From Bacteroidales bacterium (GTDB lineage: Bacteria; Bacteroidota; Bacteroidia; Bacteroidales; UBA1402), in NCBI GenBank assembly GCA_023230125.1, contig JALNXZ010000113.1, positions 1-5,626 on the forward strand: 5,626 nucleotides of DNA. The letters are read 5' to 3'. This document shows positions 1-5,626 of the stretch, one piece after another. Position 1 is the stretch's first letter, and each line of letters opens with the position of its first letter. A program made the position numbers and the translations under genes. Below the pieces are notes generated by a model. It was not told the origin of the DNA, ran no database searches, and saw only the letters and a list, made by a program, of their open reading frames with translations.

Positions 1-28
1 GGCTGAACAATATAATTTTTGCTTTCAT
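1..28 (-). CDS. Possible 5' end of a leftward gene (MKAKIILFS...), cut by window edge
   Basis: An ATG at 28-26 on the minus strand opens a frame reading MKAKIILFS before the edge. A lysine-containing start followed by hydrophobic residues would fit the beginning of a signal peptide, and the bases just upstream are A-rich, as is common before Bacteroidetes starts. A TAnnTTTG element at 66-73 would place transcription about 30 nt upstream. Nine residues cannot identify a product. A competing start at 161 in another frame is listed separately, and at most one of the two is likely to be the real coding frame. Confidence 0.3.
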
Positions 29-161
29 GCGTGTTTTTTGTGTTGATTATTTGGTTTCTATAGAACAAATATAAAATGCATCCACCGTCTAAATTCGATG
101 TGCTTCCGGTTGTTCGTTTCATCATGATAGCTCTAAGGATTATAGAATTTGAATTTTTCAT
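1..161 (-). CDS. Alternative leftward open frame of 53 codons, cut by window edge
   Basis: From the minus-strand ATG at 161-159 a frame stays open for 53 codons to the window edge, beginning MKNSNSIILRAIMMKR. It begins only about 10 nt after the start point predicted for the strong promoter at 178-209, which is its main support. I recognise no family, signal peptide or domain in it. It is polar, rich in Asn, Thr and Ser, and could be a chance open frame over the leader of the gene starting at 28. Confidence 0.2.
   Translation of the reverse strand, partial: MKNSNSIILRAIMMKRTTGSTSNLDGGCILYLFYRNQIINTKNTHESKNYIVQ
66..73 (-). promoter_or_regulatory. Possible -7 element TATATTTG
   Basis: The minus strand reads TATATTTG, a match to the Bacteroidetes -7 consensus TAnnTTTG. 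No good TTTG sits about 20 nt upstream, so it is weaker than the promoter at 178-209. It would start transcription around position 60, about 30 nt before the ATG at 28. Confidence 0.3.
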
Positions 162-177
162 GATAACTTATGGAAAA

Positions 178-209
178 CAAATATAACGAAATCATATTAT
201 TAAAACAAA
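178..209 (-). promoter_or_regulatory. Bacteroidetes-type promoter, leftward
   Basis: On the minus strand TTTG (209-206) is followed by exactly 20 nt and then TATATTTG (185-178), a full match to the primary sigma-factor consensus of Bacteroides. Transcription should begin near 172 and run off the left edge. A start site here would leave about 145 nt of leader before the ATG at 28, or about 10 nt before the ATG at 161. Confidence 0.65.
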
Positions 210-277
210 TAAAACATATTATTATTTATCTTAATTATTTTCTTTTGATGGTTATATCAGCTATAACTTTTATATAA

Positions 278-556
278 AAGACTGTTTTTCAGATTAAAAA
301 ATCCTGTCGGTTTACATTTCGGTTAACAATTGTCTCCTTTGTAAATGAGAAGGCCCCGGCAGACATTGTCTGTTGGGATCTTCTTGTTTATTATGGCTTT
401 CAGGCATTGTTTGAATCGCCTTGCAAACAATTTTTTATGCTTTTCTCATTGTCGATGACTGTAGATAGAACGTTGATGATTGAAGACTGGGCATTGGGTG
501 CCTTATATTGGAATTGCCTGAAAAAGGCACATGGCGATAAAAAATTGCCTGTCTAA
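278..556 (+). other. 92-codon open frame without a usable start; possible gene remnant
   Basis: Between the stop at 275-277 and the TAA at 554-556 one plus frame stays open for 92 codons. The first in-frame ATG is at 437, which would leave only 39 residues. The translation has stretches that read like ordinary globular protein, for example DIVCWDLLVYYGF and MIEDWALGALYW, but I do not recognise a family. There is no clear promoter or start context upstream. It may be the decayed tail of a lost gene or a chance open frame. A 9-nt direct repeat, AATTGCCTG (512-520 and 543-551), lies near its end. The rest of the 1-642 gap, including 557-642, shows no gene. Confidence 0.2.
355..377 (+). repeat. 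GC-rich 10-bp hairpin
   Basis: Bases 355-364 pair with 368-377 around a 3-nt loop ATT. The stem has eight Watson-Crick pairs and two G-U pairs if transcribed from the plus strand. On the minus strand the two G-U positions become A-C mismatches, so a plus-strand RNA is favoured. A T-rich but interrupted stretch follows, so an inefficient terminator is possible. No plus-strand gene upstream is evident. Confidence 0.35.
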
Positions 557-642
557 GACTTTGGATGAGATGCACGGTTTTTTTGAGCTTTTGCCATTTT
601 TGTTTGCACCTGGTTGCACAAAGGTTTAACAGCAGACCTCAA

Positions 643-1872
643 TTACAACATCTTTGGTGTTAGTGTAGAGGACAGAAAATCACGTATATATATATGTTCC
701 ACACCTTCGTAACTATTCTCAAAAGAGCGTTCGCTTGAAACAACAATCTTTGTATAGTTATCTTTGATCTTCAATAGATTTCCAAACTCACGTGTTATGG
801 TTTCGGGCGATGATGGCTCTACAGCGACCTGAACGTAGAGCGTTTCACCGTTGCGTGTGCAAACAAAATCAACCTCTTCTGTGGTAAGTACACCCACTTT
901 TATTTCATATCCGCAGAATAGCAAGTGGTTGCAAACAAGATTTTCCAATCGTTTTGCCCTATCTTGTGGCTTATATCCTACCACAGCATTACGGATACCC
1001 AAATTTTCAAAGAAATACTTTTCTCCTCGTTCAAAAAACTTTTTGCCGACAATATCATAACGCCCAACTTTGTGTACGACAAAAGCTTCTGCAAGAGAAT
1101 CAGCGTAATCAGAAACTTGATTAGGGGCTATTTTTACATTTTGACTTTTTAAAAAGTCGCTAATACTTTTCGATGAAAAGAGACTTCCTACATTGTTTGC
1201 CAAAAAACGAATAAGTTGCTCCAAAAAGGCGGTGTTCCGAATTTTTTTGCGTTCCACAACATCACGTAATACAATGGTAGAGTACACACTGCGAATATAC
1301 TCCATAATCACTGCTTCATCCATTGGCAAGTGTATCAGATAGGGTAATCCTCCAAAGTGAACATACTTTTCGAGTGAATCATCATCATTTGGCAAATTCA
1401 TAAAACTCAAAAATTCGAGGTATGACAAACTGTAAATTCTAAACTCAACATACCTCCCGCCCAACTCATTTGCCAAATCGCTGGAAAACATCTCGGAATT
1501 ACTACCTGTAATATAAATATCGTTATTGTCGTCCAACGCAAGCGAGCGAATAGCAACTTTAAAATCTTCAATCTCTTGAATTTCATCAATAAAGATGTAA
1601 TTTTTCTTATCGCTGACCAATCTCTTTGAAATGTAGTCGTGCAACTCTTTGTAAGAGTTAATATCCACGAAATCGATATCCTCTTTATTTATATAGATAA
1701 TGTTGGCGTCTTTCTCTTCACTGCGTATTAGTTCGATTAGTTGAAAAAGAATATAACTTTTGCCCACACGCCTGTGCCCTATCATCACCTTGACAATAGG
1801 TGTTCGCAGAAATGGTTTGATGCGCTGAATGTATGTATCTCTGCTATGCAAAACGCTTGGGAACTTTGTCAT
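643..1872 (-). CDS. AAA+ family ATPase with C-terminal DUF4143 (COG1373 type)
   Basis: The 409-residue protein has the order typical of the family. It begins with an N-terminal P-loop ATPase: Walker A GHRRVGKS at about 32-39, Walker B YIFIDEIQ at 92-99, and a sensor-like ITGSNS at 121-126. The family signature GGRYVEFRIYSLSYLEF follows at 138-154, then FGGLPYL at 173-179 and RDVVER at 203-208. The C-terminal part (about 205-350) corresponds to DUF4143, a domain related to the PD-(D/E)XK nuclease fold. Here E310 and EVDFV (333-337) are present, but the strand that would carry the catalytic lysine reads YVQVAV, so nuclease activity is doubtful. Length is normal for the family and the gene is intact. 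These ATPases are cytoplasmic, common and often multicopy in Bacteroidetes, and their cellular role is not established. The gene stands alone, is visibly more AT-rich than tamL, and has no Shine-Dalgarno sequence before its ATG. No clear terminator was found after the stop. Confidence 0.93.
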   Translation of the reverse strand: MTKFPSVLHSRDTYIQRIKPFLRTPIVKVMIGHRRVGKSYILFQLIELIRSEEKDANIIYINKEDIDFVDINSYKELHDYISKRLVSDKKNYIFIDEIQEIEDFKVAIRSLALDDNNDIYITGSNSEMFSSDLANELGGRYVEFRIYSLSYLEFLSFMNLPNDDDSLEKYVHFGGLPYLIHLPMDEAVIMEYIRSVYSTIVLRDVVERKKIRNTAFLEQLIRFLANNVGSLFSSKSISDFLKSQNVKIAPNQVSDYADSLAEAFVVHKVGRYDIVGKKFFERGEKYFFENLGIRNAVVGYKPQDRAKRLENLVCNHLLFCGYEIKVGVLTTEEVDFVCTRNGETLYVQVAVEPSSPETITREFGNLLKIKDNYTKIVVSSERSFENSYEGVEHIYIRDFLSSTLTPKML

Positions 1873-1884
1873 ACCTGTTACTTT

Positions 1885-1902
1885 TTATAATTACGATTAT
1901 AA
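1885..1902. promoter_or_regulatory. 7-bp inverted repeat in the ATPase gene leader
   Basis: TTATAAT and ATTATAA are separated by 4 nt (TACG). The repeat lies between the predicted transcription start and the ATG of the ATPase gene. It could be an operator or a weak leader hairpin. The sequence is very AT-rich, so chance is a real alternative. Confidence 0.25.
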
Positions 1903-1935
1903 TTAAATGCAAATATAGTACTTATTTTAATCGTA
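1892..1935 (-). promoter_or_regulatory. ATPase gene promoter element inside a centred inverted repeat
   Basis: The minus strand carries TATATTTG at 1917-1910, a match to the Bacteroidetes -7 element about 40 nt before the ATPase ATG. No proper -33 TTTG is found; the nearest TTG (1949-1947) is 29 nt away. Two copies of TACGATTA in opposite orientation, at 1892-1899 and 1928-1935, flank this element and are centred on exactly the same point (1913.5). A weak promoter with a symmetrical flanking site suggests control by a DNA-binding protein, which is inference. Confidence 0.4.
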
Positions 1936-1964
1936 TCTATAATAATCAACAAAAAATGCATAGA

Positions 1965-1998
1965 TTGTAGGTGTAACCATTGGCCTCCATTAGCTTTG
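1965..1998 (+). promoter_or_regulatory. Possible rightward promoter facing the foldback element
   Basis: TAGCTTTG at 1991-1998 fits the -7 consensus TAnnTTTG. A TTG at 1965-1967 lies 23 nt upstream, slightly further than usual. It would start transcription near 2005 and produce the plus-strand form of the foldback element, ending at the bidirectional hairpin near 2451. The support is modest. Confidence 0.25.
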
Positions 1999-2035
1999 AT
2001 CTACAAGAATCGATCAGCATTCAGAAGAAAACAGC

Positions 2036-2345
2036 CGAATATTGCGGCTATCCACCGAACGCAGTCTTTTGGGTGTCGTTGCTGAAGGAGCCTTGCGAGA
2101 AAACGCGTAAAAAAAATGCAGTGATGGAAGGCGTAAAGAATTTCCGTTTCTTCAGACGACCGGAATGGCAGAGCGCAGCGATGCCTGAGGGAGGACAGCG
2201 GCTGAAGGAGTCCTGTATTTTCAGGACGACTGGAAGACGCGGTTCGGAAATTCAGCCTCCATCACTGCATTTTTAGCGTTTTCTGCACAGCGACGGAAGC
2301 GACGGCACCCAAAAGACGGAGTGCTCCAAAGGAAACGGATATTGC
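2036..2345. repeat. Near-identical 10-nt direct repeats flanking the foldback element
   Basis: CGAATATTGC at 2036-2045 and CGGATATTGC at 2336-2345 match at 9 of 10 positions, lie exactly 300 nt apart and bracket the foldback element. They could be a target-site duplication left by insertion of a mobile repeat, or two conserved ends of the element itself. The single mismatch and short length leave chance possible. Confidence 0.3.
2064..2317 (+). repeat. Large GC-rich foldback element (nested imperfect inverted repeat)
   Basis: Five blocks pair in order: 2064-2082 with 2299-2317 (19 bp, two of them G-U on the plus RNA), 2098-2106 with 2276-2284 (9 bp), 2112-2128 with 2258-2274 (17 bp perfect), 2130-2132 with 2255-2257, and 2139-2146 with 2245-2252 (8 bp). 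Weaker pairing continues inward at 2150-2161 with 2224-2236. The apical region holds a small hairpin, GTCCTG/CAGGAC (2210-2227), that competes with this inner pairing. GCTGAAGGAG occurs twice, exactly 120 nt apart (2081 and 2201). By hand count, 2041-2340 is about 53% GC, between very AT-rich flanks. The outer wobble pairs work only in plus-strand RNA. It could be a non-autonomous dispersed repeat (MITE-like) or a structured noncoding RNA. No transposase is present in the window. Confidence 0.7.
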
Positions 2346-2415
2346 TAAAAGAACCAAATACTGGTAAGATCCACATTTAAAAATACGTTGCTGTAAAAAA
2401 GTCAACATCATAAAC

Positions 2416-2451
2416 AAAAAAACCATTGTAAATAAATTCACAATGGTTTTT
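2416..2451 (-). terminator. Rho-independent terminator of tRNA-Arg, probably bidirectional
   Basis: A 12-bp perfect stem (2418-2429 with 2440-2451) encloses a 10-nt AT-rich loop. Read from the minus strand it begins a few nt after the tRNA 3' end and continues into a run of seven T (2422-2416). Read from the plus strand it ends in five T, so it could also stop a rightward transcript crossing the foldback element. The A-rich stretch between 2346 and 2415 shows nothing else. Confidence 0.75.
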
Positions 2452-2455
2452 CAAG

Positions 2456-2529
2456 TGATCTGGGAGGGATTCGAACCCTCGACCCACAGCTTAGAAGGCT
2501 GTTGCTCTATCCAACTGAGCTACCAAACC
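2456..2529 (-). tRNA. tRNA-Arg (anticodon UCU)
   Basis: The 74-nt cloverleaf is complete. The acceptor stem is GGTTTGG with CCAGATC, including two G-U pairs. The D arm is GCTC/GAGC with loop AGTTGGATA, the anticodon arm ACAGC/GCTGT has loop CTTCTAA, the variable region is GGGTC, and the T arm GAGGG/CCCTC has loop TTCGAAT. The anticodon TCT is at 2495-2493, so it reads AGA (and probably AGG) codons. The discriminator base is A and no CCA is encoded, so CCA must be added by nucleotidyltransferase. It follows tamL by 54 bp on the same strand and has its own promoter and terminator. Confidence 0.97.
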
Positions 2530-2546
2530 CCGCTTATTTGCGCCGG

Positions 2547-2576
2547 CAAAGGTAGTAATAAAAAAGAAAATTCCAA
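2547..2576 (-). promoter_or_regulatory. Promoter of tRNA-Arg
   Basis: The minus strand reads TTG (2576-2574), a 19-nt spacer, and TACCTTTG (2554-2547), matching the Bacteroidetes -33/-7 pair. Transcription would start near 2540, about 10 nt before the mature tRNA 5' end. It fits between the tamL stop and the tRNA, so the tRNA need not depend on read-through. Confidence 0.6.
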
Positions 2577-2583
2577 GAAAAAA

Positions 2584-4932
2584 TCAGAATGGATAACCTA
2601 TGGCAAAGTGGAATGCAAAGTCATCCCTGTTGTCAATATGTTTGATCCGCCAGCGTTCTTCGCCGGTCAAAGATGGATCAAAGACCTTCATACCAAGATC
2701 AAAACGCAACAAGAAGTAGTTAAAGTCAAAACGCAATCCTACTCCCACGCTGGAGGCCACCTGTTTGTAAAACGAATTAAATAAGAACTGCCCGCCAGCC
2801 TGATCCTCATAAGCGCGTAAAGTCCAGATATTTCCAAAGTCGGCAAACAAAGCTGTTTCCAATTTCCAGAACAAGCTACTTCTAAGTTCAACGCCCATAT
2901 CGAGTTTAACGTCACCGGACTGATTCATAAAATCGATGCCATCACTTCCCGCATCATTATATGCCCCAGGTCCAAGTGTACGGACCGACCAGCCACGAAC
3001 AGAGTTCGCACCGCCTGAGAAAAATCGTTTTTCAAAAGGCAGGATGGTTGAATTACCATAAGGATAGGCCACACCAAACCCAAAACGGTAAGCCACACGG
3101 TTTCTGGGATCAAGAACAAGACTTCTGGCATATTCAATTTCACCTTTCAGATATTGGGCAAAACTGATTTTACCGATTTTGTAGTACCTATCGTCTTTGT
3201 TGATGCCTGCCAGAGAATAAATGCCATAAAGTGCGTTGCCGGCTGATTCAACGCTTCCTTTCAACGTATAATAGGACCTGTTGGTCGATCCGAAAGGAAT
3301 GCTGGAAAACGAAAAGCTGTACGCCGTACGTAATATGAAATGATCCTCGTAGCTATACTTCAGATAAGAGGTATTGACCAGAAATGAATCTCTGAATGCC
3401 TGATCAACCCAAGGCATATACACATAGCTCAGATCAACCAGATCGAGGGTTTGCCTGAGGCTATTGCGAAGCCAGTTGTAACGGATACCAGTGGAAGCAA
3501 TCACACGCTTGAATTCAGGCCTTTGCATGATTTGGAAAGACGTATTCAATTCTGAAGTAGCATCAACCTTTCGTTTAAAATCATTATTTAGGAAAAGCAT
3601 CTTAAATTCCGGCAAAGTCAAGCTGACTTCTCCTCCCAACTCGGTATAATCGCTTTGAAAGTCTGTGGACAAGGCTTCATAGGCACCATGTATCTTTGCC
3701 TGGAAAAGCTCTGAACCATTGAAAATATTCCGGTGTGTGTAGTTTATGTTTCCGGCCACACCAATGTCACCGGCCGTATTTGTCCCCTCCAGTTCAAAAG
3801 ACAATGCCTGCTTCAGATTCGGAGTAAGCACAATATAGCAGTCCAGCTGGTGCATGCCAAGGCTATCCACACGATCCTCCACGAAACGGATATTGATGTA
3901 TTTCATCAGCTGCAGCGAATTCATCCTCGAATAAGTCCTCTCCACCGTATTTACATTATACAGTTCATCCGGCAAGATCCGGCAATTTTCTATCAAGGCT
4001 TCGTGAGAGACAAAAGGCCGGCCTCTGTAAATCGTATGGTAAGGGCCACTTGAAATGGTGTCAAAGTCCGCCACTTCAAATATCATGTTCCTGTCAGAAG
4101 TGGAGGACGCCGTAACCGGATTACGGGTATAGCTCGACATAGGTACATCCAGCATAAAATAAACATTCTGGACTTTGTAGACCGGATGCGTAAACCGGAG
4201 CAATTCTTCTCTGGAGAGTTCCATTCCTGATGTATCCGGAAGAAAGGGCTTTAAGACCAGTTTGACGTCTGCCTGATGCGTACCCAAAGTACTATCCACA
4301 TCATACGAGAAATAGTCTTTTTGCATGGAATAATAACCTTTTCGCATCAGATTTTTGGTCAGACGCGTCCGTTCTTCATCTAAAGCCTGACTACTCAGAA
4401 GCATTCCGGGATGAATGGTAGAACCTTTCATTTCATCCTCGATCAGCCTGCTGATTGAATCCTGAAGTAGTACAAAATTAAATTTTCGGATGGTATACGG
4501 TTTATTCGGCTGCACTATATATTTTACATGTGCTTTTCTTTTCCTGATTTCAACAACCCGATCGACATTGGCATCAAAATAACCTTTGCTGATGAGTAGA
4601 TTTTCCATAGCCGCTCTGGAACGTTCCGTCTGAAGGGAATCATAGATGACAGGTGGATTGCCCAATTTACGCAAAGTACGGTTCATCCATTTGCTGGTAT
4701 CCGATCCGGACAAATCATACCAAAACAGGTCCAGTTTGCCTATCCCAAGAAATCTTTTATTGGGTTCCTGAGAGATATAGGCACTCAAGTCGCTATTATT
4801 TATTGTTCCTTTCCCCGTGTAGATGGAAACCTTGTCCAACAAATATTGATCCTTTGGAACATATTTCAAACTATTACACGCCCCAAAAAGCAGCATGAAA
4901 ATCGGGACAAACAGAAAAACGCTTCTGCGCAT
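2584..4932 (-). CDS. tamL: TamL-type lipidated BamA/TamA family outer membrane protein
   Basis: The 782-residue protein is an Omp85-superfamily assembly factor placed in the outer membrane. Residues 1-18 are a hydrophobic signal ending LFGA before Cys19, so it is predicted to be a lipoprotein; the lipobox is slightly atypical, with Phe at -3. The motif KYVPKDQYLLDKVSIY (23-38) is typical just after the lipid anchor of TamL. Residues from about 30 to 372 form three POTRA-like periplasmic domains, for example PYTIRKFNFVL (145-155) and YKVQNVYFML (252-261). The rest is a 16-strand-type barrel with the Omp85 loop-6 signature FFSGGANSVRGW (637-648; Arg646) and a C-terminal Phe, the usual beta-signal end. 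TamL is thought to act with TamB in outer-membrane protein or lipid transport. No tamB is seen here. The gene is intact, with its own promoter. The methyltransferase gene is divergent, and tRNA-Arg lies downstream with no obvious terminator between. Confidence 0.93.
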   Translation of the reverse strand: MRRSVFLFVPIFMLLFGACNSLKYVPKDQYLLDKVSIYTGKGTINNSDLSAYISQEPNKRFLGIGKLDLFWYDLSGSDTSKWMNRTLRKLGNPPVIYDSLQTERSRAAMENLLISKGYFDANVDRVVEIRKRKAHVKYIVQPNKPYTIRKFNFVLLQDSISRLIEDEMKGSTIHPGMLLSSQALDEERTRLTKNLMRKGYYSMQKDYFSYDVDSTLGTHQADVKLVLKPFLPDTSGMELSREELLRFTHPVYKVQNVYFMLDVPMSSYTRNPVTASSTSDRNMIFEVADFDTISSGPYHTIYRGRPFVSHEALIENCRILPDELYNVNTVERTYSRMNSLQLMKYINIRFVEDRVDSLGMHQLDCYIVLTPNLKQALSFELEGTNTAGDIGVAGNINYTHRNIFNGSELFQAKIHGAYEALSTDFQSDYTELGGEVSLTLPEFKMLFLNNDFKRKVDATSELNTSFQIMQRPEFKRVIASTGIRYNWLRNSLRQTLDLVDLSYVYMPWVDQAFRDSFLVNTSYLKYSYEDHFILRTAYSFSFSSIPFGSTNRSYYTLKGSVESAGNALYGIYSLAGINKDDRYYKIGKISFAQYLKGEIEYARSLVLDPRNRVAYRFGFGVAYPYGNSTILPFEKRFFSGGANSVRGWSVRTLGPGAYNDAGSDGIDFMNQSGDVKLDMGVELRSSLFWKLETALFADFGNIWTLRAYEDQAGGQFLFNSFYKQVASSVGVGLRFDFNYFLLRFDLGMKVFDPSLTGEERWRIKHIDNRDDFAFHFAIGYPF

Positions 4933-4971
4933 AAAATCAATTTTGGCAATTCATAAATTCCATCAATGTTG

Positions 4972-5003
4972 CAAATGTACATTTTCTGTTCTAAGAAGGC
5001 AAA
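4972..5003 (-). promoter_or_regulatory. Promoter of tamL
   Basis: The minus strand has TTTG (5003-5000), a 20-nt spacer and TACATTTG (4979-4972), a full consensus match. The start of transcription would be near 4966, leaving a leader of about 35 nt before the tamL ATG at 4932. Confidence 0.75.
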
Positions 5004-5017
5004 TACAGGAAAACAAA

Positions 5018-5049
5018 TTTCCTTGTAACCTAATTCTTTCGTAAATTTG
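5018..5049 (+). promoter_or_regulatory. Promoter of the RNA methyltransferase gene
   Basis: TAAATTTG at 5042-5049 matches the -7 element. At the standard 20-nt spacing stands TTTC (5018-5021), one mismatch from TTTG; a TTG at 5023-5025 is an alternative with a 16-nt spacer. Transcription would begin around 5055, giving a leader of only about 10 nt before the ATG at 5066. Confidence 0.55.
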
Positions 5050-5065
5050 CTTTATAAATGAATCT

Positions 5066-5626
5066 ATGCTGAGCAATGCCAAAATAAAATGGATCCATTC
5101 ACTGGAACAAAAAAAGTTCAGACAGCAATACGGACTTTTTACAGCTGAAGGAAATAAGCTGACTGCAGATCTTCTTGACCTCCTTCCCTGCCGGCTTTTG
5201 GTTGCGACCGAGGAATGGTTTCTGGATAATCCCGGAGTCAAGGCTGACGAGATCATCACTACTGATAAAGTCGGAATCCATAAGGCCAGTATGCAGAAGA
5301 CACCACAAGACGTCCTCGGCGTTTTTGAAATACCGAATCCTGAGTTAAATCTCGATCTTCTAAAAGGTAAAATCAGCCTGGTTCTCGACAATATCCAGGA
5401 TCCGGGCAATCTGGGCACCATTTTACGGATTGCCGACTGGTTTGGCATGGAACATGTCATCTGTTCCATAGGAACGGTTGACGCCTATCATCCAAAAACC
5501 GTACAAGCCACCATGGGTGCCATCGGCCGTGTAAAAATTCACTATATGTCCCTTCAGTCCATGTTCGAAAAAACAGACCTACCGGTTTTCGGGACATTCC
5601 TGGAAGGGGAAGTCATCTATCATTGC
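5066..5626 (+). CDS. SpoU/TrmH-family RNA 2'-O-ribose methyltransferase, 3' end missing
   Basis: The frame is open for 187 codons to the window edge. The first part (about 1-95) fits the L30e-like substrate-binding domain of the family, with FTAEGNKLTADLL (25-37) near its start. The SpoU catalytic domain begins near residue 103, and its motif 1, LVLDNIQDPGNLGTILRIADWFG (105-127), is clear; Asn115, Gly117 and Arg121 are the conserved residues. KTVQATMGAIGRV (144-156) matches the second conserved block, with Thr149 where Ser is usual. The S-adenosylmethionine-binding knot at the C-terminus lies outside the window; relatives are about 240-270 residues. The protein should methylate a ribose 2'-OH in rRNA or tRNA, but the target nucleotide cannot be told. 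ATG 5066 is the first in-frame ATG after the stop at 5042; the ATG at 5058 is out of frame and stops at once. It is transcribed divergently from tamL. Confidence 0.92.
   Translation, partial: MLSNAKIKWIHSLEQKKFRQQYGLFTAEGNKLTADLLDLLPCRLLVATEEWFLDNPGVKADEIITTDKVGIHKASMQKTPQDVLGVFEIPNPELNLDLLKGKISLVLDNIQDPGNLGTILRIADWFGMEHVICSIGTVDAYHPKTVQATMGAIGRVKIHYMSLQSMFEKTDLPVFGTFLEGEVIYHC

Noticed and set aside
600..642. Possible terminator for the ATPase gene (TGCA-type stem near 600-621)
   Set aside because: The pairing is interrupted by a bulge and is not followed by a T run on the minus strand.
1980..2276. 98-residue plus-strand open frame over the left and central part of the foldback element
   Set aside because: Most of it is made of the arms and loop of the inverted repeat, it resembles no known domain, and its composition follows the repeat. 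I regard it as a spurious frame, although similar spurious proteins may be annotated wherever the repeat occurs.
2456..2529. tRNA-Arg as an integration site for a genomic island
   Set aside because: No second copy of the tRNA 3' end and no integrase gene are visible in the window.
2443..2784. 113-residue plus-strand open frame
   Set aside because: It runs antisense through the tRNA-Arg gene and the 3' end of tamL, both well supported.
4963..5469. 168-residue minus-strand open frame
   Set aside because: It is antisense to the RNA methyltransferase gene, whose conserved motifs are clear, and would cover the divergent promoters.

Overview
The window looks like the chromosome of a Bacteroidales bacterium. 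Three lines of evidence agree: several promoters of the Bacteroidetes type (TTTG, about 20 nt, then TAnnTTTG), no Shine-Dalgarno sequences before the genes, and a lipidated TamA-type Omp85 protein (TamL), a form characteristic of Bacteroidetes. A Bacteroides or Parabacteroides relative is plausible, but the genus cannot be fixed from this sequence.

Layout. Positions 1-642 hold no complete gene. The first 200 bases are AT-rich and carry one very good leftward promoter, which serves a gene whose start may lie at the left edge. The rest is unassigned sequence with a 92-codon open frame lacking a usable start and a short GC-rich hairpin. Positions 643-1872 (minus) encode a single-gene AAA+ ATPase of the DUF4143 / COG1373 type, with a probable promoter inside an inverted repeat. 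Positions 1873-2455 are noncoding. They contain a GC-rich foldback element of about 254 nt (2064-2317) whose arms pair in five nested blocks; this is the most unusual item in the window. A hairpin terminator at 2416-2451, a tRNA-Arg(UCU) gene at 2456-2529 with its own promoter, and tamL (2584-4932) follow, all on the minus strand. A compact divergent promoter region separates tamL from a plus-strand SpoU/TrmH-family RNA methyltransferase gene that runs off the right edge.

How the parts relate. tamL, tRNA-Arg and the methyltransferase are core functions: outer-membrane protein assembly, decoding of AGA codons, and RNA modification. The tRNA lies 54 bp downstream of tamL but has its own promoter and terminator. 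The ATPase gene and the foldback element lie between this core block and an AT-rich stretch, and look like accessory material. There is no CRISPR array, transposase, phage gene or recognisable toxin-antitoxin pair here.
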